Positions 1 to 9,241 of a DNA stretch of 64,000 nt are shown piece by piece. The notes beneath the pieces were generated by a model that was given only the letters and a program-made list of their open reading frames with translations, was not told where the DNA came from and searched no databases. The stretch's first letter is position 1. Each line of letters starts with the position of its first letter. This DNA is from Microbacterium sp. 1.5R (GTDB lineage Bacteria > Actinomycetota > Actinomycetes > Actinomycetales > Microbacteriaceae). Where the stretch lies: the NCBI RefSeq assembly GCF_001889265.1, contig NZ_CP018151.1, positions 2,790,001 to 2,854,000 of the forward strand, given 5' to 3'. The translations under genes and the position numbers were made by a program.

Positions 1-554
1 ACGACCGACGCCTCGCCGCGGGACCAGAGCTCCCACTCCAGCACCTGCAGGTTCTCCATGCGGTCGGCGAGTCTGTTGCGGGCGTCGTGCCCGCCGTCGC
101 GCAGGTGGGGCACGATGCGATCCGAGCCGAGCAGCCTCGCGTTCTGATCGAGATGGAGAAGGACGTTGTACTCCTCGGCATCCTGGATCGGACTCATCCG
201 CAGCACGGCTGCCTTGGATGCCGGCGACAGATCGATGTAGCGCACGCGCAACGGCTCGCCCTCGACGCGCCCCGAGCGGAACACCCGGATGTCGGAGTCC
301 GCGATGCGCTGGGCGTGATGCGGGGCCGCGGACGGCCGCGTGCTCTGCAGCCGCACGAAGTCGGCGTTCGGGTCGAGGATCAGCATCGGCAGCTCGGTCT
401 CGAGCAGGAGCTGCTCGAGCACGACGCCCAGCGCGTAGGTCTTGCCGCTGCCGCTCTGGCCGCACCAGAAGGTGTGCCGGTTGAAGCGCCGCGGATCGAG
501 GGTGACGGTTCCGAGCCCGCTGTCGAGAGGCGTGCCGATGGTGAGTGCGGTCAT
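1..554 (-). CDS. HerA/DUF87-like ATP-binding protein (3' end outside window)
   Basis: The N-terminal 184 residues of a P-loop ATPase, reading off the left edge. The frame opens MTALTIGTPLDSG and has a Walker A motif GQSGSGKT at about residues 33-40. A hydrophobic strand ending in LILDPNADFV follows, as in HerA/VirB4-type DNA-translocating ATPases (DUF87). The family couples ATP hydrolysis to pumping or processing DNA or to membrane machinery. The catalytic C-terminal part is missing here, so the exact subfamily cannot be fixed. It lies 67 bp upstream of arfB on the same strand. The start is the first ATG of the frame, before the conserved beta-strand region. Confidence 0.72.
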   Translation of the reverse strand, partial: MTALTIGTPLDSGLGTVTLDPRRFNRHTFWCGQSGSGKTYALGVVLEQLLLETELPMLILDPNADFVRLQSTRPSAAPHHAQRIADSDIRVFRSGRVEGEPLRVRYIDLSPASKAAVLRMSPIQDAEEYNVLLHLDQNARLLGSDRIVPHLRDGGHDARNRLADRMENLQVLEWELWSRGEASV

Positions 555-621
555 GAACTCAGAGTGCCCGCAGAGGGCGGGTGGCGAAAGCGGACCTCAC
601 CTTGTCGGTGCGATGCGCGGG

Positions 622-1059
622 TCAGTCGCTCGGGCGCCTGCGCAGCTGCTTGACATCGGTGCGCCGCTGCTTCGCCTTGAGCCGCCGCTCTTTCGACCCT
701 CGACTCGGCTTGGTCGCGCGGCGCTGCGGTGCCGGCGGACGCAGCGCCTCGGCGACGATGCTCGCGAGTCGTTCACGTGCAGCGTCACGGTTGCGCAGCT
801 GGGCGCGGTGCTCGGATGCGGCGATGGTCAGCACGCCGTTCACGAGACGCCCGCTCAGCCGATCGAGGAGGCGATCCCGCTGGTGCGGGGTGAGCGCCGT
901 GCTGCCCGCGGCATCCCAGAGGAGTTCGACCCGCGAGTCCGCCGTGTTCACACCCTGTCCGCCGGGGCCCGACGACCGCGAGAAACGCCATGACAGCTCG
1001 GCCTCGGGGATCGTGAGACCCGACGAGACCCGCAGACCGGGGCGATGAGGACTGGGCAT
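622..1059 (-). CDS. arfB: Alternative ribosome-rescue factor / peptidyl-tRNA hydrolase ArfB
   Basis: A 145-residue protein with one release-factor catalytic domain: GPGGQGVN places the GGQ tripeptide at residues 33-35. The C-terminal tail is long and rich in Arg and Lys (about residues 110-145). Both are hallmarks of ArfB/YaeJ, which enters stalled ribosomes, places the basic tail in the empty mRNA channel and hydrolyses peptidyl-tRNA. Length matches the family (about 140 aa), well short of RF1/RF2. The ATG at 1059 is chosen because homologous sequence starts just after it; longer readings run into the neighbouring MFS gene. It acts in the cytosol. Confidence 0.9.
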   Translation of the reverse strand: MPSPHRPGLRVSSGLTIPEAELSWRFSRSSGPGGQGVNTADSRVELLWDAAGSTALTPHQRDRLLDRLSGRLVNGVLTIAASEHRAQLRNRDAARERLASIVAEALRPPAPQRRATKPSRGSKERRLKAKQRRTDVKQLRRRPSD

Positions 1060-1093
1060 GTATCCATCATCCCCCGGCTGCGGAGCCTGCGTC

Positions 1094-2407
1094 TCAGCTG
1101 CGGGCGTCAGTGACCGCGACCGGGACGTCCCTCGCGTCGGTCTCGACCTCGGCCCCTGCATCGTGCGTCCGCGCGTCCTTCTTCGCCGTGTTCGCGATGT
1201 GCGCACGGGACACGACGATCACGGCGACGATCATCAGCGCGACGCCGAGCCAGTAGGGAGCCGCATGGCTGACCGTGACATAGAGCGCACCGGCGATCAG
1301 AGGGGCCGCCGTGTTCATCGCGGCGTTGAGCGACTGCGTCGCTCCGCCCAGCCAGCCCTGCTCGTCGTCGCCGACCGCGTTCGACATGGCTCCGTCCATC
1401 GCCGCGGTCGAGGCGCCCTGCCCTGCGGCGAGCATCAGCGCACCGACGATGAACACCCACGGCTGCGCGAAGATCGACGCGACGACAGCGAGCCCGGCCA
1501 GTCCGATCGCCTGCGCCACGATACCGCTGATGATCACGCCCCGCTCGCCCATGCGAGGAAGCAGGATGCCGAGCAGCACGCCCTGGATGAGGATGTCGAT
1601 GATGCCGACGCCTGCCGTGAGCAGACCGATCTGCGTCGGCCCCCACTGGATCGAGTCCAGCGCGAGCACGCTGAAGTTGTTGACGAAGAAGCCGAACGGG
1701 AGCGCCAGGAGGCCGAATCCGATCATCAGACCACGCAACTCCTTGCGTCCGAACGCTTCCTTGAAGACGCCGAACGGCTGGATCTCGCGCACCGAGATGC
1801 GCTCGATCCGGTTCTCGGGCGCGAGGCTCTCGGGCAGCAGGAAGATGCTGAGGATCGCGATCACGAGGGCGACGGCTGCGGTGAGGAAGACCGGCAGCTG
1901 CAGGCTGACGGCCGCGAGCAGTCCGCCGATCGCGGGTCCGATCATCATGCCGATTCCCGAGAGCGCACCGAGCAGACCGAACCGCTGAGCGCGCTTCTCG
2001 GGCGGCGTGATGTCGGCGAGGTAGGCGAAGAGGGCCGGAAGGTCGCCGGCGGTCAGTCCCTGGATGACACGCGCGAGCACGAGCACCCAGATCGCTCCCC
2101 CGATGCCGAACAGCGCCATGGCGAACGCCGCTCCGAAGGCGGCGGCGATGATCACCGGTCGTCGCCCGAAGCGGTCGGACAGGCGACCGAGGAAGGGGGC
2201 GACCAGGAAGGCGCACAGGCCGTTGATCGCTTCGAGGATGCCGACCCAGATGGCGAGGTCGCCTTCGTGCGACACGTACTGCAGCACGACGAACGGCAGG
2301 ACGGGAAGCACGACGGTCATGCCGACGACGGTGAGCATCGTCAGCACGATGAGCATGGTCCAGGCGCGCTTGTCGCTGCGCGCGAGCGATGTGTTTAGTG
2401 AAGTCAC
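1094..2407 (-). CDS. MFS drug/metabolite exporter (TetA-like)
   Basis: A 437-residue membrane protein with about 12 hydrophobic segments and the MFS loop signature GRLSDRFGRRPV between helices 2 and 3 (about residues 74-85). LARVIQGLTAG resembles the helix 4 region of TetA-type proton-coupled exporters. It probably exports a small toxic compound; the substrate cannot be read from sequence. It is divergent from a TetR gene starting 71 bp away, and their shared promoter carries a palindrome, so the TetR protein is the likely repressor. The GTG at 2407 is chosen because a TACAGT -10 box lies exactly 6 nt upstream, the leaderless pattern of this genome. A GGAG directly abuts the GTG, too close to act as a ribosome binding site. 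Confidence 0.85.
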   Translation of the reverse strand: MTSLNTSLARSDKRAWTMLIVLTMLTVVGMTVVLPVLPFVVLQYVSHEGDLAIWVGILEAINGLCAFLVAPFLGRLSDRFGRRPVIIAAAFGAAFAMALFGIGGAIWVLVLARVIQGLTAGDLPALFAYLADITPPEKRAQRFGLLGALSGIGMMIGPAIGGLLAAVSLQLPVFLTAAVALVIAILSIFLLPESLAPENRIERISVREIQPFGVFKEAFGRKELRGLMIGFGLLALPFGFFVNNFSVLALDSIQWGPTQIGLLTAGVGIIDILIQGVLLGILLPRMGERGVIISGIVAQAIGLAGLAVVASIFAQPWVFIVGALMLAAGQGASTAAMDGAMSNAVGDDEQGWLGGATQSLNAAMNTAAPLIAGALYVTVSHAAPYWLGVALMIVAVIVVSRAHIANTAKKDARTHDAGAEVETDARDVPVAVTDARS

Positions 2408-2411
2408 TCCG

Positions 2412-2441
2412 AAACTGTATCAATACCAGTTTTGTTGTCAA
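2412..2441. promoter_or_regulatory. MFS promoter with overlapping TetR-type operator
   Basis: On the minus strand TTGACA (2436-2441) and TACAGT (2414-2419) are separated by 16 bp and form a good sigma-70-type promoter. A 21-bp inverted repeat at 2412-2432, with arms AAACTG and CAGTTT around a 9-nt centre, covers the -10 box and half the spacer. A repressor bound here would block the MFS promoter. The TetR gene's own -10 (TATCGT, 2466-2471) lies 33 bp further out. The assignment to the adjacent TetR protein is inferred from position. Confidence 0.7.
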
Positions 2442-2477
2442 GCCAGTTCCGGATCGGGTTCGCGATATCGTGGACAC

Positions 2478-3089
2478 ATGACGAACGCTGAGCCGATCGG
2501 TCGCCGCGAGCGCAAGAAGGCCGCGACGCGCAAGAACATCTCCGACGTCGCGACGATGATGTTCCTCGAGCGCGGGTTCGACAACGTCAGCATCCGCGAG
2601 GTCGCGGACGCAGCCGACGTCTCCCCGACGACGGTGTTCGCACACTTTCCGCAGAAGGAGGCGCTCGTCTTCGACGAGGACGACGAGCAGCGGGACCGGC
2701 TCGTCTCCGCCGTTCGCGACCGCGCCCCGGGCGTCACCATCAACCGCGCGATCCACGACTTCTACACGGCCGAGGTGCACGCGAACCTCGCCGAGCACGG
2801 CGCGGAGGTGTCGCAGGTCTTCTCGCGGTTCCTCAACGAGACACCGGCGCTGCGTGAGTACGCCGCCCGGATGTGGCTGCGACACGAGGACGCGCTCGCG
2901 GATGCGATCGCGGTCGAACTGGGACTGACCCTGGCCACCCCGGAGATCCGCGTGTACTCGCGGTTCGTGCTGCAGATGCAGCTGCTCGTCAACGAGAGCG
3001 ACGACCAGCTCGGGATCCTCGCCGCCGGATTCACCGTGCTCGAGAACGGATGGGCGCCGGTCGAAGCGCGGATCACCGGCGAGGACTGA
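2478..3089 (+). CDS. TetR-family transcriptional regulator
   Basis: A 203-residue protein with an N-terminal TetR helix-turn-helix: about residues 13-60, running ATRKNISDVATMMFLERG through VADAADVSPTTVFAHFPQKEAL. The C-terminal ligand-binding helical domain is variable, as usual. It lies divergent to the MFS exporter with a palindrome between them, the standard arrangement for a local repressor of an efflux gene. The ATG at 2478 is preceded by TATCGT at 6 nt (leaderless signature) and has no Shine-Dalgarno. Longer upstream frames would cross the exporter promoter. Confidence 0.88.
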   Translation: MTNAEPIGRRERKKAATRKNISDVATMMFLERGFDNVSIREVADAADVSPTTVFAHFPQKEALVFDEDDEQRDRLVSAVRDRAPGVTINRAIHDFYTAEVHANLAEHGAEVSQVFSRFLNETPALREYAARMWLRHEDALADAIAVELGLTLATPEIRVYSRFVLQMQLLVNESDDQLGILAAGFTVLENGWAPVEARITGED

Positions 3090-3106
3090 CGGCGTCACCG
3101 GTGAAG

Positions 3107-3182
3107 TGGACGCGACGGCGGGAGTCGAACCCGCAACGCCATCAGGTATGAGCTGAGGCCCGGGACCGCCCGGATCGCCGCG
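3107..3182 (-). tRNA. Atypical tRNA-Met-like sequence (CAT anticodon), possibly a pseudo-tRNA
   Basis: The minus strand folds as a 76-nt cloverleaf. The 7-bp acceptor is CGCGGCG/CGTCGCG with one G-T pair. The T arm is perfect, GCGGG-TTCGACT-CCCGC. The anticodon loop CTCATAC (anticodon CAT, U33, A37) sits on four paired bases plus a C-T mismatch. The 3' end is T-CCA. The D arm is abnormal: CCGG-GCGGTC-CCGG has a very short loop, and positions 8-9 read AT instead of the near-universal U8. No integrase is nearby, though tRNA 3' halves often mark attachment sites. It may be a divergent tRNA-Met/Ile2 or a decayed gene. Confidence 0.5.
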
Positions 3183-3318
3183 ATGGGAATGACGCTACCC
3201 GGCCCCGACCGGGAAGACCAGGAACGTTGCGGGGATTGACAGAGTGAGTCCGCGCATGACAAGGACCGTCGCGGGGCGTCACACGTCGGCGTCGGCCCGG
3301 CGGTGTACCGTCACGATC

Positions 3319-4254
3319 ATGGCAGCCGCAGACGCCCCCGTCACGACCGGACAGAAGACGCATCGCTACCTGCGTCTGGCGCTGGTTCTCATCGTCGTCG
3401 CGCTGATCCTCGCTGTCGTGCTGCAGAGCGTCGTCGTGTCGTGGAACCCGTTGATCTTCGGCTGGAACCCGCTGCCCTCGATCAGCCATGCCTTCTACAC
3501 ACCGGTCCGCGACGTCTTCGTCGGCACCCTGATCGCGGCATCCGTGGCCCTGCTCGCGCTCTCAGGACGCAGTCGCGCGACGACCCTGCTCGACGTGTGC
3601 GCGGTGTTCGCGCCGCTCATCGCGATCGTTCCCGTGGGCATCGCCGATCCGCGCGCGGTCGACCGGATGCCGTGCCCGACGGCGCAGGAGTGCATCCCCG
3701 TCGACGCCGTCGCAAGCGCGAAAGCGGGAATCGCCGTCTACGCCGTGGTGGTCGTGGCGGTCGTGGTCACGATGGCGCTGATCCGTCGCCGCACCCGCAC
3801 CCCGAATCGCTCGGCGACGCTCGTCTCGATCATCGCGCTCGTGACCGCGGTCGTGGTCGTGGCGCTCGCATTCGCTCCGGCGGTCAACGAGCACTTCCCG
3901 TTCAACTTCTGGCCGGTCAACAGCATCCACTTCGCAGCGACCCTGTTGTTCTTCGGAGTGTTCGCAGCCGTCCCGATCCTCTACGCGGGAGGGCCACTCG
4001 ACCCGGACGAGACGCCACCCACGCCCCGACAGCGCACGATCTATCGGTGGATCTCGGGGCTGATGATCGCCGACCTCGTGCTGCTGGTGGTGGCTCTGCT
4101 CTTCCGTCAGGCCTTCGGTGAGACTCCGGTCGTGCTGATCGGCGAGGCCGTCGCGCTGATCCTGTTCGCCACGTTCTGGTGGGTGCAGACCTTCCAGCGG
4201 TGGAACGACCCGAACCCGCCGTCGATCGCCGCGCCTCGACCGTCCGCCGCGTGA
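3319..4254 (+). CDS. Polytopic membrane protein of unknown function
   Basis: I do not recognise the family. The 311-residue protein has about eight hydrophobic segments. The first (LALVLIVVALILAVVLQSVVV) directly follows a short cytoplasmic N-terminus. Acidic/Pro-rich LDPDETPPTP precedes the last two segments, and the tail is Pro/Ser-rich. Two cysteines (MPCPTAQECIP) lie in an apparent extracytoplasmic loop and could form a disulfide. The ATG at 3319 is chosen because TACCGT ends 7 nt before it (leaderless pattern); an in-frame ATG 75 bp upstream would add an uncharacteristic Arg/Thr-rich extension. It stands alone between the tRNA-like sequence and the convergent surface-polymer operon. Confidence 0.7.
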   Translation: MAAADAPVTTGQKTHRYLRLALVLIVVALILAVVLQSVVVSWNPLIFGWNPLPSISHAFYTPVRDVFVGTLIAASVALLALSGRSRATTLLDVCAVFAPLIAIVPVGIADPRAVDRMPCPTAQECIPVDAVASAKAGIAVYAVVVVAVVVTMALIRRRTRTPNRSATLVSIIALVTAVVVVALAFAPAVNEHFPFNFWPVNSIHFAATLLFFGVFAAVPILYAGGPLDPDETPPTPRQRTIYRWISGLMIADLVLLVVALLFRQAFGETPVVLIGEAVALILFATFWWVQTFQRWNDPNPPSIAAPRPSAA

Positions 4255-4288
4255 GGGCACTCAGCCGTGCGAGGGGTCGGCAGCGCCC

Positions 4289-5680
4289 TCAGCGCCGGAT
4301 CGAGTCGTGGAAGGGGTTCGGCTCGAGCGTGAAATCGGTCGACGCGTCGGCCCAGGTGCCGCTGCCCGCCGACGATCGACCCCGCCGCAGAGCGCCGAGC
4401 AGCGCCGTGGCGGGCACGCCGACCACGAGCGCCGCGGTTCCGCGGAGTGTGCGGTCGTTCGCCCCGAGCACACTCGCGCGATGCCACGCCTCGTGCATCG
4501 CGCCACCGCGGGCCGCCGGCACGCGCTTCGCCGGGAGTCCCCCGGCGCGGCGCAGCGCGACGAGCTGTTCGACGTGCTCCCACCAGGTCGATTCGGCCGA
4601 GGGGTGGAAGTAGTTGTCACGCAGCCAGACGGGGTGCGGATGCCGGAAGCGCCCGGCCACGACCTCGCTGCGCCCGCCCAGCAGACCGCTGCCGACGAAC
4701 ACTGTGTTCAACAGGCTCTTGCTCACTCCGAACGAGTCGAGGGCGATCACGGGCACCCCCTGCGCCACCGCCTCGACCGCCGCGGTGGAGCTGACCGTGA
4801 CGAGTCCGGCCGCCGTCGACAGCGCCTGTGCCATGGATCCGTACGAGACGACGAGGTTCTCCGGACGCCTCGCAGGGAGCAGATCGAGGTACGCGTCGCG
4901 TTCGAGATGCGTCTCCGACTCACCGGGCCGCGACCGCAGCTTGACCACCACACGGCGGTTCGGGTCCGCTTCGGCCGCGCGCACGAGGGTGGCCGCGATC
5001 TCGGCCCGCTCCTCCCGGTCGGTGGGCACGAGGGCCTGGGCCGCGAACACGATGTCGGTCGCCGGCATCCGCACCGCCCGGGGCTCGGCCGGCCTCTCGG
5101 CGACGAGGGTTCCGGACGATCCTCCGGACTCGGCCGCGATCACCCGTGCCCGATCAGCCGCCACCATCCGCGATCGGGATCTCGCGAACGGCAGGGTCGC
5201 GAGCGCCGTCGGCACCTGCACGCCGATCCGGCGACCGAGCTCGGCGAACGCGCGCTCCTCCCGATGCGAGTGCACGACGAGCAGATCTGCGTTCCGCCGG
5301 TACTCGAGGGCACCGCGCTGTGCGGGAACGGCCATGCCCGGAAGTCCGGCGACGACGACCGGTCGCACGGTGAGCCCGTCGACGACCCGGCCCAACAGGC
5401 GAACGAACGGGCCGCGGCCGGCGAGCAGCACGACGTCAGGACGCTGCCCCTCGAGCCAGGCGCTCACGCGCGCGAAGGACAGGCGGGTCACATCGTCGGA
5501 CAGCATCCCCGTGCCCGCCAGCGCACTCCGCTGCTGGTCGAGGCTGGCGGTCAGCGGCGTCTGCACGAGCAGCAGGTGCGGACGGATACCGGGCACGCTG
5601 CCGAGCAGCGACGCCGACCATTTCACGAACGAGTCGGCGTCGGCGATCGCGACGACCCGCAGCGAGCCGGATCCGCTCAT
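4289..5680 (-). CDS. Putative glycosyltransferase, DUF6716-like
   Basis: A 463-residue cytoplasmic protein at the 3' end of the nonulosonate operon. The sequence alternates Rossmann-like strands and helices (LRVVAIADADSFVKW at the N-terminus, VVLLAGRGPFVRLLG, VVVAGLPGMAVP). Its C-terminal half contains SYGSMAQALSTAAGLVTVSSTAAVEAV and GVPVIALDSFGVSK, resembling the nucleotide-sugar side of GT-B enzymes. From memory it fits DUF6716 putative glycosyltransferases of Microbacteriaceae. Its ATG overlaps the stop of the NeuB gene by 4 nt, so the two are translationally coupled. It probably adds a sugar to the nonulosonate-containing polymer; donor and acceptor are unknown. Confidence 0.75.
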   Translation of the reverse strand: MSGSGSLRVVAIADADSFVKWSASLLGSVPGIRPHLLLVQTPLTASLDQQRSALAGTGMLSDDVTRLSFARVSAWLEGQRPDVVLLAGRGPFVRLLGRVVDGLTVRPVVVAGLPGMAVPAQRGALEYRRNADLLVVHSHREERAFAELGRRIGVQVPTALATLPFARSRSRMVAADRARVIAAESGGSSGTLVAERPAEPRAVRMPATDIVFAAQALVPTDREERAEIAATLVRAAEADPNRRVVVKLRSRPGESETHLERDAYLDLLPARRPENLVVSYGSMAQALSTAAGLVTVSSTAAVEAVAQGVPVIALDSFGVSKSLLNTVFVGSGLLGGRSEVVAGRFRHPHPVWLRDNYFHPSAESTWWEHVEQLVALRRAGGLPAKRVPAARGGAMHEAWHRASVLGANDRTLRGTAALVVGVPATALLGALRRGRSSAGSGTWADASTDFTLEPNPFHDSIRR

Positions 5681-6549
5681 GCCGGGATGCGGCGCAGCTT
5701 GGCCATCGGCGCCCGCTCGCTGTCGAACACGCGCTTGACGCCGTCGCCCAGAGCCATCTCGATCACGCGGATGTCGCGCACGAGGTGCTCGAGTCCGGTG
5801 GGTTCGAGGGATGCCGCATGGTCGGAGCCCCACATCGTGCGGTCGAGCGTGATGTGGCGTTCGACGGCCACCGCTCCGATCGCGACGGCGGCGAGCGAGA
5901 TCTGCAGCCCCCGCTCGTGGCCCGAGTATCCGACCGGAACACCGGGGTAGCGGTCGCGCAGGGTGGCGATCGCGCGCAGGTTGGCCTCTTCGGGCTCGAG
6001 CGGATACGTCGAGGTGGCGTGCATCAGCACCACCCGGTCGGTGCCGAGGGTCGTGAGGGCACGATCGATCTGCTCGATCGTCGACATGCCGGTGGAGAGG
6101 ATGACGGGCTTGCCGGTCTCGCGCAGCGCGACGAGCAGCTCGGTGTCGGTCAGGCTCGCGGAGGCGACCTTGTGCGCCACGACATTGAGGTCTTCGAGGA
6201 AGGCGACGCTCGGCACGTCCCACGGCGACGCGAACCAGTCGAGCCCGAGCATCGTGGCGTGATCGCCGATCGCGATGTACTCGTCACGGCCGAACTCGAC
6301 GCGGCGGCGGTAGTCGAGGTAGCTCATGGTGCCCCATGGCGTCTCGCGCGGAACATCGCGCATGTGCTCGGGGGTGGAGATCTCGGGGGTGCGCTTCTGG
6401 AACTTCACGGCGTCGGCTCCCGCCTTCGCCGCGACGTCGATCAGGCGCTTGGCGAGGTCGACGTCGCCGTTGTGGTTGAGGCCGATCTCCGCGATGACAT
6501 AGGCGGGGTGACCGCCGCCGATCACGCGTGAGCCGATGCTGACAGTCAT
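5677..6549 (-). CDS. neuB: N-acetylneuraminate/nonulosonate synthase family protein (NeuB/SpsE-like)
   Basis: A 290-residue TIM-barrel protein with the NeuB hallmarks IAEIGLNHNGDVDLAKRLID (about 19-38), GADAVKFQKRTPE and the C-terminal GYSGHE. The family condenses phosphoenolpyruvate with ManNAc, mannose or their 6-phosphates to give a nine-carbon nonulosonic acid. Typical sialic acid synthases are about 340-350 aa with a C-terminal antifreeze-like SAF domain; this one ends right after the barrel, so SAF is absent. Downstream of it lies the DUF6716-like gene, upstream the cytidylyltransferase-phosphatase fusion. The fused phosphatase suggests that the product may be a 9-phosphate (Kdn or Neu5Ac type). 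The substrate is inferred. Confidence 0.85.
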   Translation of the reverse strand: MTVSIGSRVIGGGHPAYVIAEIGLNHNGDVDLAKRLIDVAAKAGADAVKFQKRTPEISTPEHMRDVPRETPWGTMSYLDYRRRVEFGRDEYIAIGDHATMLGLDWFASPWDVPSVAFLEDLNVVAHKVASASLTDTELLVALRETGKPVILSTGMSTIEQIDRALTTLGTDRVVLMHATSTYPLEPEEANLRAIATLRDRYPGVPVGYSGHERGLQISLAAVAIGAVAVERHITLDRTMWGSDHAASLEPTGLEHLVRDIRVIEMALGDGVKRVFDSERAPMAKLRRIPA

Positions 6550-6634
6550 GGTTCCTCCGGTCGTCGAAATGGCCTTCTCTCCTGAGTACGCGCCGGGGGT
6601 GAACGCCGAACGACAGGAGGGTTACCGGCACCGG

Positions 6635-7843
<1,209 letters not shown>

Positions 7844-7882
7844 GCCGCTCGTCCCCTCGCCGTCATCGCCCGTCATCGTCCG

Positions 7883-9241
7883 TCATCGCCCTCTGAGCAC
7901 GCGCCAGGCACGCGAGAGTCTGCGCCGCGCGGCGAGCACGGTGAGCCGCACCTGCTCGACTCGACCGATGCCGCCCACCGGGCGCAGCACGCGACGGATC
8001 GCCGTCTCGCGCGGGGCCCCGGGCAACCGCAGTTCGATCAGCCTCTCGGGCGCGAAGTAGCGATCGCGATCGGACGGGCGGATGCCGGAGAGCAGCTGCT
8101 CGGCACGCTCGCGGAGGTGTGCGGCGACGACGGGCTGCATGACGTAGCCGACCGCGTCGATCAGGAGCTGCATGCGCGCCGGATCGCGATACGGGGAGTC
8201 CGGCCTGGTCAGCGCGTCCACGATCGTCGCAGGCACCCGGTTGCTGTTCTCGTACGGGGTCAGACGTGCGAGCACGGTGTCGGTGCCCACCGCCTCGATC
8301 TCTCGACCGAACAGGGCCTGGACGGTCGGCAGCGCCGTCGAGAACCCGGCGATGACGGCCCTGGCATCGACCCGCTCCGCCAGCGCCTCTGCGGCGAGCG
8401 CGCCGCGGTAGTCGCGGAAGTCGACGCCGTGGACCGCTGCTCGGTCGCGCAGCGCGTCGCTGAGCCGAGGCGGCGCCGACGGGTGCGGCTTGAAGACGAT
8501 GTGCTGTGGTCGCCGGCCGGCCGCACGATCGATCATCTCCTTCTGCAGCGCGATCTCCTCGCGCTCGCCGACCAGGCCGAGGGCGGACAGGTACTGGCCG
8601 AGAACGAGCACTGTCGGCTCTCCGTCGAGCGCGCTCTCGAGCTCCGCCGTGTCGTCGACCGCCTCGGCGGTCTCGGCGAGCACCGCCCGGAACAGATCGG
8701 GTGAGACCGGCACCGGCGTCGCGACGGGCGAACCCACCAGCGGTGTGACCCCCGGCACCACGTCGACGTGCACGACGCGGCCGATCCGAGCGGTGATCGT
8801 GTGCGGCATCCGCACCCGCATCGGCGAGTACGTCATGAGCCCGTCGCCGATGATCGTGAGACGCGCATGAGGGAAGATCTGCATCAGGACGCGCGCCGGG
8901 GCGACCTGCGGGCTCTGCACGAGCAGTTCGAGGTCGCCGGGGTCGATCCCCCATGCCCTCGTCAGCAGTCGCCGCAGCAGCGGCAGGTCGGCGGCATCCG
9001 GCTTCCAGGAGCTCGGATGCAGCGGACCGAGCAGCGCGTCGAGATCCTCGATCCGGTCGAACCGGTCGCGGAGGCTCGCGAGCGCCGGGTCGGCGACGAT
9101 GCCCACGGACGTCTCGGGCACCCGCGAGGACACGAACGGCACGAGCACGCGCTCGCCATGCTCGCCGAGCAACCCGCCGTCGAGCGCGGCGGCGACGGTG
9201 GCGAGCCCATAGGCGCTGTGCACCGCGAAGAGCTGGGTCAT
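7883..9241 (-). CDS. Polysialyltransferase-family protein (alpha-2,8-type)
   Basis: A 452-residue protein resembling bacterial polysialyl/sialyltransferases of the PF07388 group. It opens with LFAVHSAYGLATVAAALDGG, contains IIGDGLMTYSP, and has VLVLGQYLSALGLVGEREEI and the key FKPHPSAPPRLSDAL (about 250-266), matching the HP motif that binds the CMP moiety. The C-terminal half is Arg-rich and probably membrane-peripheral. It should transfer nonulosonic acid from the CMP-sugar made by the next gene to a growing surface glycan. It overlaps the upstream GT2 gene by 4 nt (ATGA). Linkage and acceptor are inferred from family only. Confidence 0.8.
   Translation of the reverse strand: MTQLFAVHSAYGLATVAAALDGGLLGEHGERVLVPFVSSRVPETSVGIVADPALASLRDRFDRIEDLDALLGPLHPSSWKPDAADLPLLRRLLTRAWGIDPGDLELLVQSPQVAPARVLMQIFPHARLTIIGDGLMTYSPMRVRMPHTITARIGRVVHVDVVPGVTPLVGSPVATPVPVSPDLFRAVLAETAEAVDDTAELESALDGEPTVLVLGQYLSALGLVGEREEIALQKEMIDRAAGRRPQHIVFKPHPSAPPRLSDALRDRAAVHGVDFRDYRGALAAEALAERVDARAVIAGFSTALPTVQALFGREIEAVGTDTVLARLTPYENSNRVPATIVDALTRPDSPYRDPARMQLLIDAVGYVMQPVVAAHLRERAEQLLSGIRPSDRDRYFAPERLIELRLPGAPRETAIRRVLRPVGGIGRVEQVRLTVLAARRRLSRAWRVLRGR

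Noticed and set aside
3107..3244. Phage or island attachment site at the tRNA-like sequence
   Set aside because: No integrase, excisionase or repeated tRNA 3' end was seen in the window.
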